Assembly (NCBI GenBank): GCA_009760855.2
Contig: WPIO01000010.1
Coordinates: 8,785,501-8,849,500 of the forward strand
Direction of reading: 5' to 3'
Length of the DNA stretch: 64,000 bases
Source: Cristatella mucedo
Taxonomy: Eukaryota; Bryozoa; Phylactolaemata; Cristatellidae
Position numbers and translations under genes: made by a program. Shown here piece after piece: positions 47,401-55,263 of the stretch. The notes under the pieces were generated by a model. The model was not told where the DNA came from. It worked only from the letters and a program-made list of their open reading frames with translations, and did not search any database. Every line of letters starts with the position of its first letter. The stretch's first letter is position 1.

Positions 47401-50400
47401 TGCTTGTCCTCTAGACGTCATACCTATGGTCCTCCTCACACACGTTGATTTTTTCTCCAGTCATAGCTAGCATAATTAATATGTCCTTCAGTCGAGCTGG
47501 TTTGGTCTAGTGGTTAAGGTGCTCGCCCCGACCAAAGTTCGACATGATCACTGGCCAGCCCCACCGATTTTATGGCGCTCATCTCTAAAAATTGCTTAGC
47601 AGTGCATATTCTCAAAAATGTGCTAGCATAATGTCACGGAATTGGGTATATACTCGCCACACATGGCACTGTATAAAATGCAATCGTTAGGGCTTCATGC
47701 AAGCGATATTTAGCTTCACAAGTGGATAATACTCTGTTAGAGCCAGAGGTCGGTTGGTAGAACTTTTTCATGTCAATGTTTTTTTTCATGAAGATTTAAG
47801 CATAATTCCGAGAGTTTCAGAAGAATATACTCTTAGCATAATGCTGTGTAAGATGCAATCTTTTCCTAAGCTTCGAAAGGCTTATTTTTAGAACAGCAGT
47901 CGGATCACATTAGATGACAGTTCTTCGTAGGACCTAAATTATTTTTGTGTTCAATCTCTAGGGATTGTTTCAAAACAAATCTGTCAACTGCCATCTGGTG
48001 AGCCTTTTAAAGTATGCAGTGCATCCCATGCATCTGTTCTAGGTCCACTTCTTTACCCCATTTATAATCACCCATTTGCCCATATAGGTAGCCAATGATG
48101 GTCTAGGTTTTCTTTTTTATGTAGATGGTATGCTGCTGTGTGACATGCTCCCTCCCTTCAGCACCCCAAATTTTCTTTACTCCTTTGAAGCTTGTATTGC
48201 TAACATTCACACTTCGATGGCTGAACACTTTCTAAAGTTAGGGACCATGCAACATAATTGATAGTTAAGGGGAAATCGAATGTCACTCAGAAACTGGAAG
48301 CCTAGCCTTCAACATTGGCTCCATCAGCATATCTCCATAATCTTTGCACGAAATCCGGATGCATGTTCCTAACCCCTCACCAGATTACCACATCAGCTCT
48401 ACAGTCCAGTCTGCTTTTACCTATGATACTGGCCCGAAAGATTTATGCATCGGACATAAAGAAATAACCTGAAATTTAGCATCATTTTAAGACAATTAAG
48501 CTGACAACTACCATATGTTGGGCTTGGTAAGAGGCAGCAATATTTGTATATTTGTAGCAAATTATGCTACCACGTTGTTTAACTTACTAGGTGCTTAAAA
48601 CGTGCTAACCAACTGTATTTGGCTGGTTTAACCAGTTTGGAAGCAGTAATGGTTTTTGAGGACAAATTTGCATGGCAGCATCAGAACATCGCAAAGATGG
48701 GCTCTCATGGCAAGGGTTCTCCTCTTAAAAAATGCATCTCAGCAACAGTGTCGGGCACGTTTACATGAATGGTCAAGGCTTAAGAAACACGTAATTTTGT
48801 GCTTGCGCAGACATAGTCTGGGTATAGTTTGAGACTTTGCAAGAAATTGGTGGTGTACTTAAAAACAATTATAAGGATAAGATATTTGTATAGCATCCCA
48901 AGAGAACTTAATCTTTTTCTAGACACTTTTTTCAAATTCTATGCCCGATCGAAAAAGTGCTATGGAAACCTATAAAAACTGCTCTGGGTCTTAGAAAGCA
49001 TCTGAAATGCGAAACTCTTGCCGATCTGCTTGCATTTAAAAGTGTCAATCACAACTGTGAGATGCAATTTCAATTTAGTACATACATTTGGAAAACCAAG
49101 CGAGTTGAAATGTAGAATGGAGTTCATACGATTTCTTTAATTCCTGTTAATCTGAAAACGATATTGACTTGCTTTTCTTTGCTACTGCTCCATGAACTCA
49201 TTCCATTTTTTTCGAACCATGGTTGGTCAAAGGCGGCTCATTTGCAAAATAGCTCGCTTTGAATCGTTGATTGTTACTAAGGAAAACGATATTGACCTGT
49301 GTTTCTTTGCTATTGCTCCATGAACTCATTCCAATATTTTGCACCATTTCTGGTCTAAGGCTACTCATTTGCAAAATAGCTCGCTTTGAATCGTTGATTG
49401 TTACTAAGGAAATACCCGACGTAATCACTCAGATGTATTTGTGCAGAGGGGAAAACTTTACATCCAGTAAAACCCACACCTACGTGTTGTAACGATGCTA
49501 AAGAATAGCATCGTTCGAAAATAGTGATTGCGTGGAAATCAAAAGGTTACTCCAGATACTTCACGAAACATACCTCTTTTGCGTTTTCTTTTGCCTAGTT
49601 AGCCAATGTATGAGCATGGAACGTTTGTTACTGCTACTGCTTACCCATGTGAATGCTATGTTTTGGTAAAATGTTGTTGACCAGTAGTTTATCATAAAAA
49701 AATAAAAATTTATTTGCGTAGCACCCCAAGCATCCCGTTTGGCAGTCCATATGTCAGTTTTCCCTGATTGCACGGGTGCTTGCACATGTGGGCACCTATT
49801 TGTGTAGGCGTGCATTCTCGTGCATGCGTGTTCAGCCGTCTGCTGCTGACGCTGCTACTCCGGCAGACTGTGCTGTCTGCTGCAGATGCACGAGCCTCGG
49901 CTGCCGGTCAAAGTGTGAGCGGCATAACATCGGTCGGAGTGGTCGGCTCCTCTGGTCAGCCAGTCGTGGCAGCAGGTCCACTGCCGACCCTGGCACCAGT
50001 GAACGTGATGCCAGTGAGCGGCTATGATGCGACTGGTGGGATGCCCTTGGCAATAGGTAGGTGTGGAACGTTGATCGAATATCCGAGGAAGCCTATCGCA
50101 GCAATGGATTAGTGGAGATAATGCATTATGCTCTACAGGTGAAGTCTGTTTTATGATTTCCATGCAAGTAGTGAGTATTCATATGTGAGTGATGCACGTG
50201 AAGAGGTTCTGCTGCAGGTTTGACACGGCTGGTCGTGCTGGCCATGGTGTCCCTCGTCCATCTTTAGATTATGTGTTCCTTGATAATGCTCCGCTGCTAT
50301 CTGAAATAGCTTCCAGTCAGGCTTTGCATAGTACCAACTGCTCGTGACTCATGTCGTTTAGCTGTGCATCTAACCAACCTCAAGTTTTGATATACCAAAA

Positions 50401-51009
50401 CCTTCAGTTTTTATCCTTGCTAAGCCTTGAACACACTATGACTAGTGGGGGAGGGAGTTCGTCACATCTGATCTGTTAGACAAAATTCAGGTTATGGGTT
50501 ATAACCAAGACCCTCTGCATGGTCAAAACAACTCGACTGGTGTCGTAGACCATTTATTTGATTTCTACTTGGTATCTTTTTTGTATGAATGCCATATGGC
50601 AAAACTTTAGACGGTTTGTCCGGGCAACATTGTTGAACCATTTGCTTATTAAGGATTTATTTTTCACATGCACATTTTAGCGATTTCCGTGCAGAACTTT
50701 CTGTTTGGTGATGTGCTGCCAATGAAATCGCTGCAAATAAATAGCAGCTTTGTTGTTATCGTCTATTGTGTTTGTGCATCCCGAGATGCCTAGGTAGAGA
50801 GCTTTTTATGGAACCTGGAACCTCTGGTTTACTTTGCAGCACCTGGCAATTATCTGGCCTACAGTGGTGGTGCTGGTACAGCAGTGTTCCGAGGTAGTCC
50901 TGAGCAGCAGCAGCAACCGCAACTGTGGACCCATTCGTCTATGGGTGCCTTGCAAGATCATCGACGGAATGATGGGGCGTTTTCCGATCTCTCTTCGTTC
51001 GGGAAGTGA
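28457..51009 (+). CDS. CLINT1: CLINT1, clathrin interactor 1 (epsinR/enthoprotin), ENTH domain
   Basis: A phase-compatible model has 11 exons: 28457-28488, 28790-28991, 31364-31502, 32203-32331, 33785-33857, 34606-34825, 35044-35140, 35714-35931, 36569-37300, 49867-50056 and 50840-51009, giving 733 residues (human 625). Residues 1 to about 150 form the ENTH domain: MWKVRELAEK, TNVVMNYTEIEAKVREATND, SLLLLAYLLRNGSERVV, ARDHAYEIRSLESF and RLQEERSKCRQSRDKYVG. Then come NESPERGDSS, a seven-Gln run, DDDDFNPREGE, a clathrin-box-like SDDLDLFD, a Gln/Pro/Ala-rich tail and the terminal GAFSDLSSFGK (human ends DAFANFANFSK). CLINT1 binds phosphoinositides, clathrin, AP-1/GGA and SNAREs and works in trans-Golgi/endosome traffic. 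The ENTH and last exons are firm. Mid-tail exon borders are less certain, and more exons may lie in the 12.5-kb intron. Confidence 0.88.
28790..28991 (+). other. CLINT1: CLINT1 exon 2, ENTH domain core
   Basis: Encodes NVVMNYTEIEAKVREATNDD and WGPHGTLMSELARCTYSS, ending WRRVYK before donor GTATGT. The acceptor is GACTTTCAG. Confidence 0.95.
29573..29620 (+). repeat. (CT)n microsatellite
   Basis: About 48 bp of CT repeats in CLINT1 intron 2. Confidence 0.95.
29960..30765 (+). mobile_element. Degenerate LINE 3' half
   Basis: Plus-strand remnants of the main LINE family in order: ILKICSAASPQPASVCNFGI (matching LKIGSASISPVGSARNLGV), YDLINSTVKFDCF, AANLVYAFVRSRRECFNYLL, then LNSKSFGDCAFSYCAPKA and FKAKLKTHLFLTEFAS, followed by a tail ending TTTATTATTATAAT near 30755-30770. 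Several frameshifts. It lies in CLINT1 intron 2. Confidence 0.75.
31294..31318 (+). repeat. (GT)n microsatellite
   Basis: Twelve GT units, 45 bp before CLINT1 exon 3. Confidence 0.95.
32332..33784. other. CLINT1 intron 4, no recognised element
   Basis: GC-rich at its 5' end. I see no repeat family. The next exon starts with two bases (GA) that complete the glycine codon left by exon 4. Confidence 0.4.
34112..34141 (+). repeat. (GT)n microsatellite
   Basis: GT run inside a wider GT/CAT-rich stretch (33990-34200) of CLINT1 intron 5. Confidence 0.9.
34905..34980 (+). repeat. LINE/SINE-type tail remnant
   Basis: AGAAAGAGATTTAGTTCTCG then GGCGCTGTAAACTGTTT and a TTGTCATTATCATTG end, with no body attached. 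It lies in the short intron between CLINT1 exons 6 and 7. Confidence 0.5.
35442..35470. repeat. Perfect 14-bp inverted repeat with 1-bp loop
   Basis: AGCTGGCTAGCTAG, one C, then its exact reverse complement. It lies in a CLINT1 intron. Confidence 0.9.
36001..36140 (+). mobile_element. SINE-B-like fragment
   Basis: Has GGGGTAAAGCACTTGCACTT and a B-box-like GGTTCAAGTCCTGAAGCAG, then GAAGGATTGTCTGCTGCCAGCA. Its layout is like the 7600-7775 copy but diverged. It lies in a CLINT1 intron. Confidence 0.45.
37361..37402 (-). repeat. Short LINE tail remnant
   Basis: AATGATAATAATAATACACTTGATAAAG is the reverse complement of the LINE tail end. Confidence 0.6.
37440..37720 (+). repeat. Old dispersed repeat, also at 8490-8790
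   Basis: Same ordered blocks as the ANKS3-intron copy, ending GCTTATTATAGGGGTAGATA. It lies in the large CLINT1 intron. Confidence 0.5.
37721..38403. other. CLINT1 large intron, no recognised element
   Basis: I see no repeat family or exon features. Confidence 0.4.
38404..38535 (+). repeat. (CTG)/(CTA)/(CAC) triplet-repeat tract
   Basis: About 130 bp of trinucleotides. It reads as poly-Ala/Thr, poly-Cys or poly-Leu in the three forward frames, and all are open for some distance. It is most simply a microsatellite in the large CLINT1 intron. A coding role is possible but unsupported, because no convincing flanking splice pair was found. Confidence 0.9.
38536..39512. other. CLINT1 large intron, no firmly recognised element
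   Basis: A piece at 39330-39420 (GCCCACCGGGTAAAGAACCC) looks vaguely tRNA-like but has no good B box. Confidence 0.35.
39513..39690 (+). mobile_element. tRNA-derived SINE-B, best copy
   Basis: A box TGATAGCCCAGGTGGTAAGG (about 39519-39538), B box GAGTTCGAATCCTGC (about 39566-39580), body GCGATCCTTTATTGTCAACTGCAAG, and end AAATGAGGCTGTTTAATCAGC. The boxes have the spacing of a tRNA-type polymerase III promoter. It differs from SINE-A in body and tail. Confidence 0.7.
39940..41240 (+). mobile_element. Degenerate LINE
   Basis: A plus-strand relic: FDTIDHRVFITALLDILGL (the FDTIDH motif), later FPLKLNPHKAWLLLL (matching FLKLNDDKTNLLVM), then many stops. It ends with the tail ATAGAGATTAAGTTCTCTTA and AGCGCTTTGCAAATGAA (41186-41225). 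Confidence 0.65.
41342..41480 (+). mobile_element. tRNA-derived SINE-A copy
   Basis: CTGGTTTGGTCTAGCGGTTAAGG A box, GGTCGTGGGCCGAGCCC B-box region, and tail GCGCCTGAATAGAGATTAAG with TTCTCTTGGG. About 100 bp after the degenerate LINE ending at 41240. Confidence 0.85.
41481..42578. other. CLINT1 large intron, no recognised element
   Basis: Nothing supportable seen. Confidence 0.4.
42579..42708 (-). mobile_element. SINE-A copy, truncated at the tRNA end
   Basis: The reverse strand shows the B-box region (CCTGGGCTCGAGCTCC) and the tail GAATAGAGATTGAGTTATCT, then GCGCTATACAAATGAATTAT. The A-box side decays after GGACCAAGGTCTGGCTGAGG. Confidence 0.75.
42709..43640. other. CLINT1 large intron, no recognised element
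   Basis: Nothing supportable seen. Confidence 0.4.
43643..43732 (+). repeat. TG-rich low-complexity tract
   Basis: Interrupted GT/GC dinucleotides. It immediately precedes a LINE fragment. Confidence 0.8.
43740..44550 (+). mobile_element. Degenerate LINE 3' half
   Basis: AKLVHLFVTLHLDYCNSLF, then QQVQNSAVCLVYL, LLAELRWPYVKPRIHFK (the LHWLPVKQRIDFK block), LRSFGKLAVSSCAPKV and FQSHLKTLLFL, each in a different frame. The tail (GGATAGAGATTTAGTTCCTG) and an ATTATTATC end lie at 44493-44548. Confidence 0.75.
44551..45016. other. CLINT1 large intron, no recognised element
   Basis: Nothing supportable seen. Confidence 0.4.
45017..45081 (+). repeat. 60-bp direct repeat R, first copy
   Basis: GATAGCTGGCTGCACTTTTC ... 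ATGCAATAAAC, repeated essentially without change at 46146-46206. The two copies bracket the duplicated unit at 45086-46135. Confidence 0.9.
45086..46135 (+). repeat. Locally duplicated unit, copy 1 (dead LINE RT)
   Basis: This copy of about 1.05 kb matches 47574-48570 at high identity, offset about 2.45 kb. It carries a ruined RT: ASVLGPLLYPIYNHPFA (matching GSVLGPVLFTVYTLPLA), FYVGGMLL in place of FYADDTQL, and AEHFLKLGTM in place of ANFLKLNDD. Copy 1 alone has a TA-rich insertion at about 45414-45462. Confidence 0.85.
46146..46206 (+). repeat. 60-bp direct repeat R, second copy
   Basis: Same sequence and orientation as 45020-45080. It follows the end of duplicated unit copy 1 by about 10 bp. 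Confidence 0.9.
46207..47490 (+). other. Probable LINE relic plus AT-rich sequence
   Basis: The order of faint matches suggests decayed LINE C-terminal sequence. 46980-47080 is a local repeat of TGAATAA/ATATAGT words, and 47270-47310 repeats ATAAGAAATTCCATC twice. I cannot define borders. Confidence 0.35.
47491..47573 (+). mobile_element. SINE-A 5' fragment
   Basis: TCGAGCTGGTTTGGTCTAGT then GGTTAAGGTGCTCGCCCCGACC, broken off at the start of duplicated unit copy 2. Confidence 0.8.
47574..48570 (+). repeat. Locally duplicated unit, copy 2 (dead LINE RT)
   Basis: Matches 45086-46135. The catalytic region reads FYVDGMLL. The most similar part is the last 600 bp. It lacks the TA-rich insertion of copy 1. 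Confidence 0.85.
48866..48932 (-). repeat. LINE tail remnant
   Basis: Reverse strand: AAAGTGTCTAGAAAAAGATT, AAGTTCTCTTGGGATGCTAT, then ATCTTATCC. Confidence 0.6.
49156..49409 (+). repeat. Tandem duplication, unit about 127 bp
   Basis: Two head-to-tail units, 49156-49281 and 49282-49409. Both start GAAAACGATATTGAC and end TCGTTGATTGTTACTAAG, with about a dozen differences. It lies about 450 bp before CLINT1 exon 10. Confidence 0.9.
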
Positions 51010-51999
51010 ATGGCATACTTGCAGACACTTTCTGAGCATTACTATGGCATTCTGTACAAACAAATCAGGTGGATAGAGCAATTTTGCTGTATTAATTGTA
51101 ATTGCCGATTTAATTTTATGACCCGATGTCGCTAGCAGTGGGAACGCTAGCTGAGGGCCTGTAACACTCGAGGCACTGGGTGGAGGAGCGAAGCTGTCAT
51201 ATACGTTTGTGCCAGTGGGCGGCTAGCGATTTGTTTCTCCGTGCATGCACCCACAGACGTTGGAATGCTTTGCATAGCTTATAACAGACCTTGCTGGCTG
51301 TTCTACTGCTGAGGAGTTCACCATTTCGGTTGACCCCCTCCTCCTAGCTTTTCAGCTGTTTTCTCATTCGCTGTGTTGCATATAGGATCGAGTGCCGGGC
51401 TTTTTTGTGTAGCTTTTTTCAGAGCTGTCAAACTATTCCTTTTAAATATTGAATTGTGGCACTCTTGGTTTTGGTCATCGCAACAGAGCTCATGCCTTTT
51501 TCTGTGGCTGCATTCCCAAAAACATAAGAATTCGTGTACTGTGAATGAAGAAGCTTGACCACATCGGGCGGTCTGCAGACCAATGCTGTGCTCGGTGTAG
51601 CAAATTGAAGAGTACTCCAAACATTCATGCGCCGCTCACAGGGTAGCTGCAATGCGTTATCACATTACATGCCTACAAGGCGACACTAATAGTTTGCCTT
51701 TTTTTGGCGATTCCTTACCTAACTGAAGCACATATATGACTGAACTAAACATGAAATGGTCATCCAATACCTGAGTATGATTATTTCGAACTTGAATGGA
51801 TTCAGGGATTACGAGATACATGTATCTAGACAATTGTATGAGATCTAAATTTCAAAGTAAAATCCGGGTCTTGTAATAAGCACAATGACTCAATTATAGG
51901 TGTATGAGTGGTGCTGTTAGGTTTTAATCACGTACCATTCTTATTTTCGTAATGGCTTTAACGCCCACCTTTGGATGGGTTACCTAGTGTCGAGGCTGT
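51010..51999. other. CLINT1 3' UTR and downstream sequence
   Basis: No AATAAA or close variant is evident in the first few hundred bases after the stop codon. No other feature recognised. Confidence 0.35.
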
Positions 52000-52400
52000 C
52001 ACAATTCACCAAACTGAAACCTTGTGATAGTCTAGCCGCAAGCTCCTATGAACCCGAAAGTCTGGAAGTCGCCTCCGGCTTTGGCTGCTACCAGTAATGA
52101 TCTTGCATCATTCAAGTCTCAGTAGTTCCGATGAGCTTTACATTTGCACCAGTGAACTTGCCTTTTTTTGCTGCCGCGAGCATTCACACTTTCCTCAGCA
52201 TATTTCATTGTGTGTTACTCGCCAGAGGTCCTACTAACCGCGAGCCATGAGTGCTTGCTCCAGCAAGCCGGCCTAAGCATGCTACTTGTTTACTTTTGCA
52301 TGCTGGATACCGAGGTCTTCACTTGCCCTTGGCTAGTGATTTCCCTGCCTCGATAGAGATAACTATTTTATTTGGACTCTATACAAACGAACTAGTAGTA
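52000..52400 (+). mobile_element. Degenerate LINE C-terminal fragment and tail
   Basis: Remnants of CDSLAASSYEPESLEVA (matching SFGDRAFSSYAPKAWNS), then CGATAGAGATAACTATTTTA and an ACTCTATACAAACGAA tail. Confidence 0.55.
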
Positions 52401-52689
52401 TAATTATGGTTAGCTAGCCTTAAAGCAAAGCCTCAGGCGCTACAAATTGGGACTATAACAGAAAAGGGACTGCTAAATGCTCTCTTTTTTTAGACGGTAT
52501 TCAATTTGGTCTTCAGCAAGCTTTCTTCCGGTTTCTATTAAGAGTTTTCAAAAACTTCGGTACCACAATTTTTTGGTAGAGACTGGCAAGATTATTTTAG
52601 CGATGGTTCTTCGGTGGTCTGAATAATAAGGGTTGGTCTTTTGTTTATGTCCCAAGAGACCCAAATGTGTAACCAGGCACTTTACAATT

Positions 52690-52830
52690 TGCTTAAAGGC
52701 CAGGCCTCGAAAAAACAATCATATTGTTATTGTATAGTCAATTTTAAAAGCAACAATAAATATATTTTCATTGTCATAGCTAACAATACAATATATTGTT
52801 ATTGTAATTGCAAGCAATACAATATATTGG
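52690..52830 (+). repeat. ATTGT/ACAATA-rich repeats
   Basis: Repeated AACAATACAATATATTGTTA-type words in an irregular array. Confidence 0.6.
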
Positions 52831-52969
52831 CATTGTCATTGGAAGCAAAAATGATAAAATTATGCACCTAATGTGCTGCACGGACTTACACAGTCCGCGA
52901 TCCCCGAAATTCGGTCAGACTCAGGACTCGGGGAGTGCTGTTAATTTAAAAACTAAAGCGTCCCAAAAG

Positions 52970-53110
52970 TGTTGCATGTTATTCATGTTTATCAAGCATG
53001 ATATTACTCACCATTCAATTGCGTTTTCCTTTGCAGCAAATGTAAAGCGCCTAGAAAGAGATTGAGTTCTCCGAGGGTGCTTTATCAAGTGCATTATTAT
53101 TATTATTGCA
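52970..53110 (+). repeat. LINE 3' tail with ATT microsatellite
   Basis: Untranslated end of the main LINE from TTATCAAGCATGATATTACTC through GCGCCTAGAAAGAGATTGAG to (ATT)n. Confidence 0.8.
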
Positions 53111-53469
53111 ATAATGTAGATATCGTCCATCTGCACAATACAATATTGTTAATGAACGAAATACAAAATATTTTTAGTAATTCAGTAGTTTGTCCGATAA
53201 ATTTATTTTGTGAAGGCCTGCTAAAGAGAATCAATCAATAGGCTAGGGTTAGTAAAATGCATGGTATCACACTTATATAAGCATACAAAACACGCAAGCA
53301 TCGACAAGCAAATGCAAATGCAAATTGGGGGACACTCAAACCCACCAGTGAATTGGAGCTCGGGACTGTAACACGCCTTGAATCATCAAAAGGTTAGGAC
53401 ACAAAGTAAACAGCAACCAAAAAAGACATGAGCATTGTTGCCAAAGGATAGCTTATAGGAACAGATGTG

Positions 53470-53700
53470 CTTTGAGCTAAGACTTATATGGAATGATGTC
53501 ATTGCAATTAGTGACCCTAGCTGGAAGCTTGTTCCAGACTCTCAGCGAATACGAGCTGAAATCTCAATTGGCGACAGATTTCTGTCTGATGTGAGCGACT
53601 GACGGCGAGGTAGCTACACACCAAGGAGCTAGTGCTGCCAGAGCTGGACAGGAAGGCACGAGTTAAACAACCCATAAGCCAGACAGAGGATATGAAAAAT
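53470..53700 (-). mobile_element. LINE C-terminal fragment (minus strand)
   Basis: Reverse frame shows DFSSYSLRVWNKLPARVTNC followed by KAHLFL, the end of a CR1/L2-group ORF of a slightly different subfamily. Confidence 0.6.
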
Positions 53701-54357
53701 CGAATCGATGCTCGATAGGGAGAAGTGAAAAGAAAGACCGTGTTACGATGTGGCTGCTACAGTCGTTAACGACACACCCAATCAACTGCTAAATTCTGAA
53801 CCGGTTCCGGGTGACTAAGTGCACTGGCCGGGATTCGCGTCTAAATGGAATTTCGGTAATTCTTTTAATGATTCAAGAAAAGGCTCCAAGTGGCTCCGTC
53901 GCCACTTTTCGCTTCGACTTTCGCGGCTTCACTCTGTCGTGGTTTTTTCAAGTATACATTAAAAAGTTATCGAAGTAGTGAAAATGATGTAGCGGTGCTC
54001 GGTCATTTGAGTCAATAGTGCACCCTTCTATTGCTATTAAAATTAAAATTACTGTACGTATGGACTGTAGGCATATGTATGTGAGCATCCCTGCAAGTTC
54101 TTCAAAGCCAGGTACAGCCGCTCGACCACTACTCATGTGTGGGCAAGAATATTTCCCCAAACAATCGGGTTTGGTGAAATCAAGCTGATCAGAGCGTGCT
54201 GTTCACTGATTAGCTATCATCCTCTTCCTATCCTGGCCACTGATAGGCTCAGCCTCACGCAAGTTCGTTTTTCTATTACACGTCTACTTCGTTACTCACA
54301 GGAAGGCCACTTGCTCTTGTGTTTGCAATTTATGAGAACTTTCATCTAAGCCCCACG

Positions 54358-54725
54358 ATGGCTCCTAAACGTGCTTCTTCTATGCCTTCTGAAGATGAAC
54401 GTAAGCACCAGAGGAAGACATTTACCATCCAGGAGAAGGTGAAACCCTTGGATATAATCAAAGATGGCAAGAAAATCTTGGAGCTTTCTGGCCGTTACGA
54501 TTTGAATGAGCCTACCGTTTGCTCTATCCATAAAGAAAAAAAAAGAAAATCCGTGCAACGGCTACTGTCTCTTTCAAAAAGGAAGCAAAGCGCACCGTGA
54601 CCAGTCTTCATTAGTTCATAGTGAAAACGGAGCCTGCCGTTTGGATCAGCGACAGTCGAAAGCAAAAAATAGTCGTTGGATTCTCCGGTCATTCGGGAGA
54701 AGACGAGGCAGCTCTTCACCTTCAT
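54358..54725 (+). pseudogene. Tigger-type transposase N-terminus, frameshifted
   Basis: Begins MAPKRASS and carries a CENP-B-like helix-turn-helix: TIQEKVKPLDIIKDGKKILE, then GRYDLNEPTVCSIHK. Near the A run at 54536-54547 the frame shifts; the other frame continues KIRATATVSFKKEA, as in Tigger transposases, then meets a stop after TSLH. The DDE catalytic domain is absent. It is a dead gene. Confidence 0.8.
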
Positions 54726-54730
54726 CGCTT

Positions 54731-54870
54731 GAATTGACCCAAGGGTCAAGGTGCTCGCTCCGACCAATATCTGGCCGAGGTCGTGGGCTCGAGCCCCATG
54801 GCATATGTGAAGCACCCGACTAGAGATTAAATTCTCTTAGGGTGCTATGCAATTAAATTAAATTTTATTT
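54731..54870 (+). mobile_element. SINE-A copy inserted in the Tigger element
   Basis: AAGGGTCAAGGTGCTCGCTCC (A-box side partly lost), GGTCGTGGGCTCGAGCCCC B-box region, tail GACTAGAGATTAAATTCTCT then GGGTGCTATGCAATTAAATT. Confidence 0.8.
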
Positions 54871-55263
54871 TTTCATCGCTTCATTATCGAACAAGTTGCC
54901 CTCTTTTCATAGGTTAGTGGTTGTGTGTAAGAACAACTGTATGTGTGTGATTAAATGTACAATAAGAATAATAAAATTATATTTGGAAAGTCTAAAATTT
55001 CCTTTCTCTGATTTTGTCTAATATATTGGGTAATACGAGAGTTAGGTGACTAAATGGGTGTTATTTTGTGTATAAAGAACTTTAACACTTTTAAAAACCC
55101 GTATTTAGAAGGTCGTGAGCAGGTTTCGCATAGTCTAGCTATGAAAAATTTGATTTATAAATAAAGAATCATATTTCGAGGAATTTCGCATATCGTGGTA
55201 GAGTCCGGAACTGATTAATCTCGATTAACGAGTGACGTCTGTATCTGTTTAAAAGAAGCCCAG

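Larger units (their letters stand above)
53760..55245 (+). mobile_element. Pogo/Tigger-like DNA transposon, decayed
   Basis: Carries the start of a Tigger-type transposase at 54358-54720 and a 3' end at about 55080-55245 (...CTCGATTAACGAGTGACGTCTG) resembling pogo-superfamily ends. Both flanks match the shorter copy at 61135-61640 on the opposite strand, so the element spans at least 53870-55245; a possible 5' end is near 53759 (CAGTCGTTAACGACAC). A SINE-A copy is inserted at 54731-54870, and the rest of the transposase gene is missing. Confidence 0.75.
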
